Shown here one piece after another: positions 32,253 to 40,929 of a DNA stretch of 43,082 nucleotides. The position numbers and the translations under genes are program-made. The DNA comes from a bacterium (GTDB taxonomy: Bacteria; Planctomycetota; J058; JAJDCP01). The notes beneath the pieces were generated by a model that was not told the DNA's origin, ran no database searches, and saw only the letters and a program-made list of their open reading frames with translations. Location: positions 1 to 43,082 of the forward strand of contig JAUIEM010000018.1 in assembly GCA_030428695.1 (NCBI GenBank). Reading direction: 5' to 3'. Position 1 is the first letter of the stretch, and each line of letters starts with the position of its first letter.

Positions 32253-35200
32253 ATGGATCTGCGTCAGCGCTGGGAGGAGTCGCTCGGCGACCTGACCGAG
32301 CTGAACACCGCGGACACCGTCCGTCCTCCAGCGGACGCCGCGCCCGTCGAGTCCCCCGCCGAGGAGTTCCGCCCGCTCGGGCTGATCGGCTCCGGCGGCA
32401 TGGGGGTGGTCTACCGCGCGCACCAGGCCAGCCTCGACCGCGAGGTCGCGCTGAAGACCCTGCGCCCCGACCTGCGCGGGTCGCCGCGGGCGCGGGCGGA
32501 CTTCGTCGCCGAGGCGCGGGCCACCGGCGACCTCGAGCACCCGAACATCGTGCCGGTGCACGCCCTGGGCTCGCTCGATCCCCAGGGGCTGTTCCTCGCC
32601 CTGAAGCTGGTCGGCGGGACCTCATGGGAAGAGGCGCTGCGGAGCGGGGGTCACGAGCGGCTGTTCCACCTCGAGGTGCTGCAGCAGGTCTGCCACGCGG
32701 TCGCCTTCGCCCACAGCCGGGGCATCCTGCACAACGACCTCAAGCCGAGCAACGTGATGCTCGGCGACTTCGGCGAGGTCCTCGTGATGGACTGGGGGCT
32801 CGCGGTCGTCTTCGAGAGCCCGCGCGCCCGCCCGGGCCTGCGGGCCCGGGAGAGCATCGCCAGCCCCTGCGGGACGCCCTGCTACATGGCCCCGGAGCAG
32901 GCCTCCGGCGAGGGCGCACAGCTCGGGCCCTGGACCGACGTCTACCTGCTCGGCGGCCTGCTCTTCCGCATCCTCCACGGCCGCGCCCCCCACGGCGGGC
33001 TGTCGGCGGTGCAGGTGATCGCGCGCTGCGTCGCGGCGAAGCGCCCGGCCATCGATCCGGACCTGCCCCGGCCCCTCCGCGAGCTGTGCGCCGCGAGCCT
33101 CGCGCCGGACCCGGACGCGCGGCCGCAGACCGTCGCCGCGTTCCAACGCCGGCTCGGCGACTACCTGCGCCAGCGCGAGAGCCTGCTGATCAGCGCGGAC
33201 GCCGCCCGCCGCCTCGAGAGCTGCGTCGCGCGCGGCGTTGAGGAGCTCGCCGCAGAGGCCCGCGGCGCCCTGTACGAGGACTTCGCGGAAGCCATCGCCG
33301 GCTTCCAGCAGGCCCTGACGCTGTACCCCGCCAGCGCGGAGGGCCGCGACGGCCTCGACCGCGCCCGCCGCGCCTACGCCGAGGTCGCCCTCGCCCAGGG
33401 TGAGCTCGGCCTCGCCCGGGCACAGGCCGAGCGGCTGACCGGGGAGGAGCCAAAGACCGCCCTGCTTGCGCGGGTGGACACCGCCCGGGAGGCCCGCGCG
33501 CGCGACCACGAGCAGCGCGCCCGCCTCGCGCGACGCCTGCGCTGGGCCGGGCGCGCGGCGCTGGTCGCCGCGCTCGCGGTCGCGCTGGTGACGGCCGCCC
33601 TGCTGCGCCAGGTGCAGACCCACCGGGAGCGCTCCGAGCGGCGCGCGGCGATCAGCAACGAAGCCCTCTCGCGCCTGGTCGACGAGGTCCAGGTCGAGCT
33701 CTTCGACGGCCTCGGGAGTCCCGCCGCCGTCGCCGCCGGCAAGCGCCTGCTCGCCCTGGCGGACAGCTCCTGGGCGGCGCTCGCGGCGGTCGACGCGGAC
33801 GGCCGGCGGGAGCGGATCGGCCAGCTCGAGGCCCGGCTCCGCCAGGTCGAGCTGCGCCTCGACGTCGAGGGCGACCTGGTCTGGGCCCACGCGACCCTGC
33901 CGGAGGTGCGGGCCCAGGCGGAGGCGCTGGTCGCCGAGGAGCCGTCCGCGACCGCGCGTCGCCTCGCGGCCCGCGCGCTGTGGCTGTCCTCGGTCGTCGA
34001 CACCCAGTACGGCGCCTTCGACACGGGCGAGGCCCGGCTCCGCGAAGCGCTCACGCTGTGTCCGCCGGACGGGCGGCTACGCGGCCGCGTGCTCGACGCC
34101 CTCGGCCGGCTGCTGGTCGAGGTCGAGCGCTACGGGCCGGCGGCGGAGCTCGCCGCGCAAGCCGCTGCCCTGCTGCGGCCCGGGGCGGAGGCCGGCCTCC
34201 CGGAGGTCTGCACCTACGTCGACGCCCTGCTCGGCCAGGCCCACGTCGCGTCCTCCGCCCAGGACGACGCCGCGCTCGCCGCGAGCCTCGCCCGCGTCTC
34301 CGAGGCGCTGGAGCCGTGGCGGGAGAGCGACGCGTTCCGGGTCGTCTCGCAGCGCGTCGAGCTGCTCTTCGGCCGCAGCGTGCTCGCCGCCAACCGGGGC
34401 GAGCTCGCCGAGGCGGAAGAGGCGCTCGCGGCGGCGACCGCGCAGATGACGGAGCTCCACGCCCGGCATCCAGGACACCGCGACATCTTCGCCTCGCCGG
34501 TCGTGGCCCAGGCCGCCGCCGCGCGCTCCCTCGGGCTCGAGCTGCCGGAAGCGCTCGCGGCCTACGATCGGCTGATCGTCTCGACCCGCAGCTGGCTCGC
34601 CGCGGCGCCGCGCTCGATCGGTCGCCGCCGCGTGCTCCTCGAGCAGCTGCGCCTCCGCGGGGACGCGCTCGCCCGGGCCGGACGCTTCGAGGAGGCGATC
34701 GCCGACTTCGAGGAGGCCCGCGGTCTGGCCCGCGAGCGCGCGGAGGCCTTTCCCGCCCTGCGCGCGCCGCGCCTGCGGCTGCTGCACACCGAGGTCGAGC
34801 TCGCGCGGGTCCTGACCGCCACCGGCCAGGACGCGCGCGCGGCGGCGCTGTTCACGGGCGTCAACAGGTCCTTCCGGGCGGGCGATCCGCGCAGGGACAT
34901 CGTCGCGGCCCTTGCCCAGGAGGCGGACTTCCGGCTCCACCTCGGCGAGCTCGGCGCCGCCGACAGCCTGCTCGTGCGGGCCACCCAGGCCGCGGAACCC
35001 CTGCCGGTCTCCCGGCTGAAGGTCGACCTGCTGCTGGTCCGGCTCGCGCTCGAGGACAGCCTCGGCCGCCGCGCCGACAGCCTCCATGTCGAGGCCGTCG
35101 CCGCGGCCCGCAGCGTGGCGGACGCGGCCCCGAAGCCGATCCACACCCAGCGCCTGGCCGAGGCCCTGTTCCGCCGCGCCGCCCGCGGAGCCGCCGCCGA

Positions 35201-36695
35201 GGCCGCCCGGGAGGGCCTCGAGCGGTGGGTCGCGAGCTTCGACGGCCTGCGGGGACCCGAGGAGCAGTGGGAGGCGCTGAAGATCCTGCGCCTGGCCCTC
35301 GACCTCGAGGGGCTGCCCGCCGCCGCCCTGGAGGAGGCTGTGGCCGCTGCGCACAGCGCCGCGCTGCGCTGGCAAGAGCTCCTGCCCGAGCGCTCCTACG
35401 CCCGCCACCAGGCCGCCCTGGCCGGCTTCTGGCGGGCCCAGATCCTGCTCCGTCTCGGCCGCGCCGCCGAGGCTCTGGCGCGGGCGCAGGAAGCGCGCGA
35501 GACCCTCGCTCCCCTCGTCGCCCTCGACGCCGACCCGCCGGAGGGCGACGTCGCCTCCCACGCCAACATCCGCACCCTCGAAGCGGTCGCGCTCGGCGAG
35601 CTCGGGCACGCCGACGAGGGCCTGGCCGTCCTCGGCCTCGCGGTCGAGCTGCTCGAGCGCCGGCTCACGGCCTCCCCCGATGAGGCCCTCCTCTGGCGCC
35701 TGCTCGCTCAGGCGGGATCCTACGGAGCGGGACTCGCCGCCGGCTGCGGCCAGTCCCCGCGTCCGTGGCTGCAGCTCGCCAGCGACGCGGGCGCCGCGCT
35801 GTGCAGACTGTTTCCGGGGAACCCGGCGCCGCGCCGGGCGCGCCTGTCCGCTCTGCTCGGTCTGGGCGACCTGCTCGAGGCCGAGGGAGACGCCGCCGCC
35901 GAGGTCTTCGAGGAGGCGTTCGAGGTCGGCGCAGGCCTGCTCGCCCTGTCCCCCGATCCCGACGCGCTCCAGCTCTTCCTCTACGCCTCCGAGCGCGCCT
36001 CGCACCTGCGCTACCTCGACGGCGACCTGGCCGCCGCCGACGCACGCTACACGGAGGGCGTCGCGATCCTGCGCGGGCTCCTCGCCCGCGACCCGGACCT
36101 GCACCCCGCGCGCACCGCCCTCGTCACCCTCGCCAACAACGCCGCCGCGGTCGCCGAGGAGGAGCTCGCCCTCGACACCGCCCGCGCCTGGCTGGAGCGC
36201 GCCCGCGAGCACGCCGCGCTGCTGCCCGCGGACCGGCGCCCGCTCAGCCTCGTCCGCATCGACGCCCGCCTCGCCATGCTCGCCCGCGGCGCCGCGATGC
36301 TGGACGGCGACGCGCCGACGAGCGCCGAGGAGGCCCTGTGGATCGCCCGCGCTCTCGCGGGCGACGCCCGGGACGCCGCGACCGCGCGGCGGGCCTGGGA
36401 GCGCGCCTTCGCCTGGCCCGGCGCCGAGCCCGACCCCTTCGACTACGTGCTCGCCGCCGGCAGCGCCGCCCGCGAAGCCCGCGACGCCCCGCCGGAGCTG
36501 CGCGCGCAGCGCGAGGACCAGGCCCTCACCTGGCTGCAGGCGCTGGTCGAGCTGCACCGCGCGCTGCTGCCCGCCCTCGACGCCGAGGACCGCGCCGACT
36601 GGGCAGAGCTGCTCGGCTGGATCCGCGACGAGCTCGAGGAATTCGACGAGCTCCGCACGCGGGCCGACTTCCGCGCGCTCTTCCCCGCGCACTGA
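32253..36695 (+). CDS. large membrane Ser/Thr kinase, non-RD, with helical-repeat tail
   Basis: 1480 residues; ATG with AGGAGG upstream (the open frame begins 150 bases earlier in leader). Kinase domain ~40-300: glycine loop GSGGMGVVY (46-54), Lys68, catalytic loop HNDLKPSNVM (160-169), DWG (180-182), and CGTPCYMAPEQ. The Arg of HRD is Asn, so it is a non-RD kinase, usually not dependent on activation-loop phosphorylation. A TPR-like stretch precedes one transmembrane helix near 430-450 (ALVAALAVALVTAALL). About 1030 residues of Ala/Leu/Glu-rich helical repeats follow, presumably outside the cytoplasm, with no enzymatic domain recognised. Divergent from lpxA. Kinases of this length and layout are characteristic of planctomycetes. 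Confidence 0.88.
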   Translation: MDLRQRWEESLGDLTELNTADTVRPPADAAPVESPAEEFRPLGLIGSGGMGVVYRAHQASLDREVALKTLRPDLRGSPRARADFVAEARATGDLEHPNIVPVHALGSLDPQGLFLALKLVGGTSWEEALRSGGHERLFHLEVLQQVCHAVAFAHSRGILHNDLKPSNVMLGDFGEVLVMDWGLAVVFESPRARPGLRARESIASPCGTPCYMAPEQASGEGAQLGPWTDVYLLGGLLFRILHGRAPHGGLSAVQVIARCVAAKRPAIDPDLPRPLRELCAASLAPDPDARPQTVAAFQRRLGDYLRQRESLLISADAARRLESCVARGVEELAAEARGALYEDFAEAIAGFQQALTLYPASAEGRDGLDRARRAYAEVALAQGELGLARAQAERLTGEEPKTALLARVDTAREARARDHEQRARLARRLRWAGRAALVAALAVALVTAALLRQVQTHRERSERRAAISNEALSRLVDEVQVELFDGLGSPAAVAAGKRLLALADSSWAALAAVDADGRRERIGQLEARLRQVELRLDVEGDLVWAHATLPEVRAQAEALVAEEPSATARRLAARALWLSSVVDTQYGAFDTGEARLREALTLCPPDGRLRGRVLDALGRLLVEVERYGPAAELAAQAAALLRPGAEAGLPEVCTYVDALLGQAHVASSAQDDAALAASLARVSEALEPWRESDAFRVVSQRVELLFGRSVLAANRGELAEAEEALAAATAQMTELHARHPGHRDIFASPVVAQAAAARSLGLELPEALAAYDRLIVSTRSWLAAAPRSIGRRRVLLEQLRLRGDALARAGRFEEAIADFEEARGLARERAEAFPALRAPRLRLLHTEVELARVLTATGQDARAAALFTGVNRSFRAGDPRRDIVAALAQEADFRLHLGELGAADSLLVRATQAAEPLPVSRLKVDLLLVRLALEDSLGRRADSLHVEAVAAARSVADAAPKPIHTQRLAEALFRRAARGAAAEAAREGLERWVASFDGLRGPEEQWEALKILRLALDLEGLPAAALEEAVAAAHSAALRWQELLPERSYARHQAALAGFWRAQILLRLGRAAEALARAQEARETLAPLVALDADPPEGDVASHANIRTLEAVALGELGHADEGLAVLGLAVELLERRLTASPDEALLWRLLAQAGSYGAGLAAGCGQSPRPWLQLASDAGAALCRLFPGNPAPRRARLSALLGLGDLLEAEGDAAAEVFEEAFEVGAGLLALSPDPDALQLFLYASERASHLRYLDGDLAAADARYTEGVAILRGLLARDPDLHPARTALVTLANNAAAVAEEELALDTARAWLERAREHAALLPADRRPLSLVRIDARLAMLARGAAMLDGDAPTSAEEALWIARALAGDARDAATARRAWERAFAWPGAEPDPFDYVLAAGSAAREARDAPPELRAQREDQALTWLQALVELHRALLPALDAEDRADWAELLGWIRDELEEFDELRTRADFRALFPAH

Positions 36696-36761
36696 CCGCC
36701 ACAGAAATCGCATCGCTCGCGGAGCTGTCGGTTCTCCATCGCCTTCGGTTGGAGCGCGGAG

Positions 36762-36767
36762 TACAAT
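36762..36767 (+). promoter_or_regulatory. -10 box for the HNH-like gene
   Basis: TACAAT, 28 bases before the ATG at 36796. It overlaps the earlier in-frame ATG at 36766, which would then not be in the transcript. Confidence 0.4.
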
Positions 36768-36795
36768 GGGCAACAACTCGTTGCGAGGGCCCCCG

Positions 36796-37596
36796 ATGCC
36801 GAAATCCCTACCCCGTCGAAGCGCGCGGCAGAAGCAGAAGACGCGGAAGAAAGCGACGGCGATCCAGAAGAAGGCGATCCAACGCAAGATCAGCGCCTGG
36901 CTCAACAAGCTGTTCCTCGCGATGACCAGCAAGCGCCGCTGGCGCAACGGCGGCATCCCGATCGCCAACCCGCTCTCGCAGATCACCGCGCTGCAGCGCC
37001 AGCAGGTGACCGCGCTGTGGATCCAGCACGGCTGCCACTCCTGCATGAACGCGCAGCCCGACCCCTGGATCTCCGACCACATCCCCCCGCGCAACCTCAA
37101 CGCCCTGGCGAAGAACCAACTGGGCATCGCGGCGAACCCGAACTACACGCTGTACCCTTCCTGCACCCCGTGCTCGAACGCCCAGGCCCAGCTCGTGACG
37201 CAGCTGAACCAGGGACCCGTCGCCCTCAACGCCCAGCAGACGCGGATGATCCACGGCAACGTCAACTACGCCGGCGGGGGCGTCGCGGGCAGCGCGCAGA
37301 ACGCCAACAAGCAGCAGCGGACGGCGGTCAACCTGATCGGCAACGCGAACGGCTGCCACATCTGCGGGCAGAACGTCCAGCCCGCGACGATGGTCTGCGA
37401 TCACTACCCACCGAAGGAGCTCGCCCGGCCGATCATGCAGCTCGTGATCGCGAGCTCCCAGCTCGGCTTCCTCTTGCGCCAGCCGACCGAGCTGCGGCCG
37501 CAGTGCCGGAACTGCTCGAACAGCCAGGGCGCCGAGGTGCGCACCGCGACCAACAAGATCGAGACGCTGTTCAAGCAGGCGACCCAGGGAATCTGA
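36796..37596 (+). CDS. putative tandem HNH-like zinc nuclease
   Basis: 266 residues from ATG 36796, with GAGG seven bases upstream; ATG 36766 in the same frame would add 10 residues. The first ~50 residues are very basic (RRSARQKQKTRKKATAIQKK), suited to nucleic-acid binding. Two modules of the same plan follow. Module A: C80-H-x-C83, D94-H95-x-P-P98, then C123-x2-C126-S-N128-A-Q130. Module B: C187-H-x-C190, D202-H203-x-P-P206, then C237-x2-C240-S-N242-S-Q244. CxxC, DHxPP and CxxCSN in this order fit the HNH/treble-clef ββα-metal fold (Cys pairs holding zinc, DH as the catalytic motif). This is a motif-level inference, not a database match. No immunity, methylase or secretion gene is adjacent. 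It has more Asn and Gln than its neighbours, hinting at a different history. Confidence 0.65.
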   Translation: MPKSLPRRSARQKQKTRKKATAIQKKAIQRKISAWLNKLFLAMTSKRRWRNGGIPIANPLSQITALQRQQVTALWIQHGCHSCMNAQPDPWISDHIPPRNLNALAKNQLGIAANPNYTLYPSCTPCSNAQAQLVTQLNQGPVALNAQQTRMIHGNVNYAGGGVAGSAQNANKQQRTAVNLIGNANGCHICGQNVQPATMVCDHYPPKELARPIMQLVIASSQLGFLLRQPTELRPQCRNCSNSQGAEVRTATNKIETLFKQATQGI

Positions 37597-37672
37597 GCGC
37601 CGGCGCGGATCTCCGTCTTCCACCACCCTTCTCGCTTGCACGCCGAAGCCTGCCCTCGAAGCTGGCCCGAAA

Positions 37673-37686
37673 CCTCGCTCGCGAGG
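37673..37686 (+). terminator. weak hairpin after the HNH-like gene
   Basis: CCTCG / CGAGG arms with a 4-base loop followed by CTTTGGG, 76 bases past the stop. The rest of the 247-base gap to 37844 shows no gene. Confidence 0.25.
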
Positions 37687-37812
37687 CTTTGGGAGTGGGT
37701 GCCTGCCTGCGTCCTCCTCCTTCGAGCCGCAACGAAGTGCGCCGCGAGCCGATCTCGCCGAGGCACCAAGGTGTCGTCGAGCGCCGCGGTTTCCCGCAGG
37801 GCACGCATCGGG

Positions 37813-37818
37813 TAGGCT
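37813..37818 (+). promoter_or_regulatory. -10 box for the CurA-type reductase gene
   Basis: TAGGCT, 25 bases before the ATG. No clear -35. Confidence 0.35.
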
Positions 37819-37843
37819 GGGCCCATCCCCACGGAGGAAATCG

Positions 37844-38842
37844 ATGAGCGTCCACAAGCAATTCCGCCTGCGCGCGCGCCCGCAGGGCCTGCCGACCGCC
37901 GACAACTGGGAGCTGGTGGAGGCGCCCCTGCCGACGCCAGGCCCCGGCGAGATGCTGGTCGAGGTGCTCTACATCTCCCTCGATCCGGCCATGCGTGGCT
38001 GGATGAACGAGGGCCGCTCGTACATCGCGCCGGTCGGGATCGGCGAGGTGATGCGGGCCGGCGCCGTCGGCAAGGTCATCGCCAGCGAGCACGAGGGCTT
38101 CGCGGTCGGCGATCACGTCTCGGGCCCGCTCGGCGTCCAGACCCACGCGCTCAGCGACGGCAAGGGCCTGCACAAGGTCGATCCGGCGATCGCGCCTTTG
38201 CCGCGCTTCCTCGGGACGCTCGGTATGCCGGGCATGACCGCGTACTTCGGGCTGCTCGACACCGGCCAGCCCCAGGAGGGCGAGACGGTGGTCGTGTCCG
38301 GGGCCGCCGGCGCCGTCGGCTCGGTCGTCGGCCAGATCGCCCGGCTCAAGGGCTGCCGGGTGATCGGCATCGCGGGCGGACCGGTCAAGTGCCGCTACCT
38401 GACCGACGAGCTCGGCTTCGATGGGGCGATCGACTACAAGAACGACGACGTGCCCGCCGCCCTCAAGAGGCTGTGCCCGGACCGCGTGGATGTGTACTTC
38501 GACAACGTCGGCGGCGAGCTCCTCGACCACGTGCTCGCGCGGCTGAACATGCACGCCCGGGTGGTGATCTGCGGGGCGATCTCCCAGTACAACAACATGC
38601 GGGCGGTGCGCGGGCCGAAGAACTACCTGTCACTGCTCGTCAACCGGGCGCGGATGGAGGGCATCGTCGTGTTCGACAACGCCGCCCGCTACGGCGAGGC
38701 GGCCCGCGCGATGGCCGGCTGGATCGCCGAGGGCAGGCTCCAGGCGCGCGAGCACGTGGTCGAGGGCTTCGAGACCTTCCCCGGCACCTTCCTGATGCTG
38801 TTCAGCGGCGCCAACCACGGCAAGCTGGTGCTGAAGGTCTGA
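37844..38842 (+). CDS. CurA-type NADPH-dependent oxidoreductase (MDR family)
   Basis: 332 residues; ATG preceded by GGAGG. Zinc-independent medium-chain reductase of the leukotriene B4 12-hydroxydehydrogenase / CurA group, which reduces the C=C bond of α,β-unsaturated carbonyl compounds. Seen: an N-terminal GroES-like domain (LPTPGPGEMLVEVLYISLDP, AMRGWMN), the nucleotide-binding loop VVVSGAAGAVGSVVGQIA, the VDVYFDNVGG motif, and the YNNMRAVRGPKNY substrate-loop region. No Cys/His zinc site. The physiological substrate is unknown; detoxification of reactive enals is the usual suggestion. Stands alone, convergent with the thioesterase gene with 21 bases between. Confidence 0.9.
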   Translation: MSVHKQFRLRARPQGLPTADNWELVEAPLPTPGPGEMLVEVLYISLDPAMRGWMNEGRSYIAPVGIGEVMRAGAVGKVIASEHEGFAVGDHVSGPLGVQTHALSDGKGLHKVDPAIAPLPRFLGTLGMPGMTAYFGLLDTGQPQEGETVVVSGAAGAVGSVVGQIARLKGCRVIGIAGGPVKCRYLTDELGFDGAIDYKNDDVPAALKRLCPDRVDVYFDNVGGELLDHVLARLNMHARVVICGAISQYNNMRAVRGPKNYLSLLVNRARMEGIVVFDNAARYGEAARAMAGWIAEGRLQAREHVVEGFETFPGTFLMLFSGANHGKLVLKV

Positions 38843-38863
38843 CCGGGAGGTCGGGTGCCACGC

Positions 38864-39304
38864 TCAGCCACGCGCGCTGAGGTCGACCCCTTCCCCCTCG
38901 AAGGCGAGGATGCGCTCGACGAAGCTCTGCGGGATGCGGGTCGGCCGCAGGTCTTCGTCGACCGCGCAGTGCACCGTCGAGCCCCGGGCGACCAGCCGGT
39001 TCTCCTTGCGGTGCACCATCTTGAAGCGGAACCTGAAGGCGTGTTTGCGGATCTCGGCCACGCGCACCGAGATCACGAGCGGGTCGTCGAGGCGGGCGGG
39101 GCTCTTGAAGTCGCACTCGGCGTGGGCGACGACGTTCTCGAAGTCGCGGATCGGGCGGATGCCCTCGGCCAGCCCGAGGTTGCGCAGGTAGTCGACGCGG
39201 CCGACCTCCATGTAGGTGAAGTAGTGCCCGTGGAAGACGATGCCCATCGCGTCGGTCTCCGGCAGGCGCACCCGCACCTCGGTGGTGAAGTGGAAGACTT
39301 CCAT
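38864..39304 (-). CDS. YbgC/FadM-type acyl-CoA thioesterase
   Basis: 146 residues; ATG with AAGGAG upstream. The long open frame beyond it is a shadow of the next gene. Hot-dog fold 4HBT thioesterase: the signature DAMGIVFHGHYFTYMEVGR carries the catalytic-type Asp and the FHGHYF loop, then FENVVAHAECDFKSPARLDD and the FRFKMVHRKENRLVARGSTV strand pair. Hydrolyses acyl-CoA, substrate length not readable. Last gene of the minus-strand run thpR, GT2-like, thioesterase, starting 38 bases past the end of the preceding gene. Confidence 0.87.
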   Translation of the reverse strand: MEVFHFTTEVRVRLPETDAMGIVFHGHYFTYMEVGRVDYLRNLGLAEGIRPIRDFENVVAHAECDFKSPARLDDPLVISVRVAEIRKHAFRFRFKMVHRKENRLVARGSTVHCAVDEDLRPTRIPQSFVERILAFEGEGVDLSARG

Positions 39305-39342
39305 CACGCTCTCCTTGCGTTCGCTTTCCTGGACGTCGACAT

Positions 39343-40929
39343 CTACGCGCCGAGGATCTGCCGCGCCCGCGCGGAGACCTCCTCCGGAGCGTCCTCGGAG
39401 AAGTCCGCGAGGCCGCCGGCGAGGTCGCCGAAGCCGAGCTCGGCGACGCACAGCCCGGCGCTGTCGACGATCGGGTCGGCCCAGTAGCCGCGGGCCTCGC
39501 CGTCCTCGACGAAGAACAGGAGCGCGTCCCGGTCGGAGTCGCGGAAGGCGAGCTGCTGGAAGACCCTGTGGTTGCAGCACAGCCCGGTGCCGAACCAGGC
39601 GCGGTCGTCGTGCTTCTTCGAGGGGCGCAGGAAGCCGCAGCGCCCGTCCTCCTGGCGCAGCACCCAGAAGCCGGTCGCGTACAGCAGCGGGGTCTCGTCG
39701 AGCTTCCCCCACAGCTCCTCCAGGTAGGTCGGAGCGTACGCCGCCCGCGGCTCCCAGACGAAGATGCGCCCTCCGGCGACGCGCTCGCGGGCGAGCTCGA
39801 GCTTGCGCCCGAGCGACAGCCCGGCGCCGGCGGCGAAGATGTACGTGATGCGGCCGTCGCGGCTGTTCTTGAGCCGCAGGTCGGGCTCGAGGCCGTCGTC
39901 GACCACGATCAGCTCGCGCTCCTCCCAGGTCTGCGCCTCGAAGGAGGCGAGCACCGAGGGCGCGAGCGGCCCGCAGGTCGCGATCAGCACCGTCGCCCGC
40001 CGCGGCCGGCGCGGCGCGCGCTGCAGGAAGACCGGCGGATCGCGCCGCTCGAGCGGCAGCTTGCGGTTGCACAGGGCGATGCCGGCCCGCGGCTCCCAGC
40101 CGTACTTCAGCGGGTCGCTGTGGCGGGCCCAGGTCGGCCGGCGCAGGATGCGGGCGTGCTTGTACCAGAGCAGCGCCTTCTCCCACTCGAGGCGCGCGCG
40201 GTAGATGTCCCCGAGCAGGCACGGCACCTCGGCGAAGCGCGGGTCGATGCGCAGGCCGTGGAAGCCGAGCTCGAGGGCCTGGTCGAGCTCGCCCTGGTGC
40301 AGGGCGTAGCGCATCAGGGCGCACAGCGCCTGGATGCGGATCTCGCCGGGCCCCCCGGAGACCAGCTCGCGCAGCTCTTCCAACGCCTGCCGCCGGGCGT
40401 CGGGATCCTCCGCCGAGAACAGCCGCTCGGCATGATCGAAGCCGGCGAAGGGCTGCACCGGGCGCTCGACGCTGATGATCGGATGGGGATGGACGGGTCC
40501 CTCGATCTCCGGCCCCTCGCTGTCGTCGCCGCCGAAGCGCGCCTCCGGACACGCGCGCATCAGCCGCAGGGCGGTCTGGGGAAGCCCCGTCGGGTCGTGC
40601 AGGATGACCGGCGCCGCGACCGCCTCCCCCGGCCCCCCCGGCGCGTCGCCCTTGGCCAGCCAGGCACGCAGCAGCTCCCCGGCCTCGGGCGCCAACCGCT
40701 CCCCGGCCTCGAGCCACAACACCCAGCCCGACGCGGCATCGAGCACCCGGTTGCGGGCCTCGGCGCGGGACAGCCCGCGCGCGTCGATCGCGTCGACGAA
40801 GCCCGCCCGCAGGGAGCGGTTCGTCGCGGCGAGCAGCGGCGCGCCGGTCAGCTCGGCGGCCCGCAGGCGGTCGGTCAGGTCGGTCTCGGCATCGACCAGG
40901 GTGGCGATGCGCAGATCAGACGAGCTCAA
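39343..40929 (-). CDS. TPR protein with two degenerate GT2-like domains
   Basis: 528 residues; TTG start with GGAGG about nine bases upstream, overlapping the thpR end by 14 bases. Three parts. Residues ~1-100 look like a GT2 fragment of the 'SRAEARNRVLDAASGWVLWL' type found in TPR-linked glycosyltransferases. Residues ~180-290 are TPR-like helices (RIQALCALMRYALHQGELDQ; LLGDIYRARLEWEKALLWYK). Residues ~330-510 are a second GT2-like domain (ATVLIATCGPLAPSVLASFE; ERELIVVDDGLE). Where GT2 enzymes carry the metal-binding DxD, the first has LEAGE and the second VWEPRA, so both catalytic centres look lost or altered. It may be a non-catalytic binding protein or a divergent enzyme; no substrate is proposed. 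Confidence 0.65.
   Translation of the reverse strand: MSSSDLRIATLVDAETDLTDRLRAAELTGAPLLAATNRSLRAGFVDAIDARGLSRAEARNRVLDAASGWVLWLEAGERLAPEAGELLRAWLAKGDAPGGPGEAVAAPVILHDPTGLPQTALRLMRACPEARFGGDDSEGPEIEGPVHPHPIISVERPVQPFAGFDHAERLFSAEDPDARRQALEELRELVSGGPGEIRIQALCALMRYALHQGELDQALELGFHGLRIDPRFAEVPCLLGDIYRARLEWEKALLWYKHARILRRPTWARHSDPLKYGWEPRAGIALCNRKLPLERRDPPVFLQRAPRRPRRATVLIATCGPLAPSVLASFEAQTWEERELIVVDDGLEPDLRLKNSRDGRITYIFAAGAGLSLGRKLELARERVAGGRIFVWEPRAAYAPTYLEELWGKLDETPLLYATGFWVLRQEDGRCGFLRPSKKHDDRAWFGTGLCCNHRVFQQLAFRDSDRDALLFFVEDGEARGYWADPIVDSAGLCVAELGFGDLAGGLADFSEDAPEEVSARARQILGA

Noticed and set aside
34077..37127. 1016-codon minus-strand frame opposite the large kinase tail
   Set aside because: Antisense shadow; the sense strand carries the continuous kinase, TM and repeat protein.
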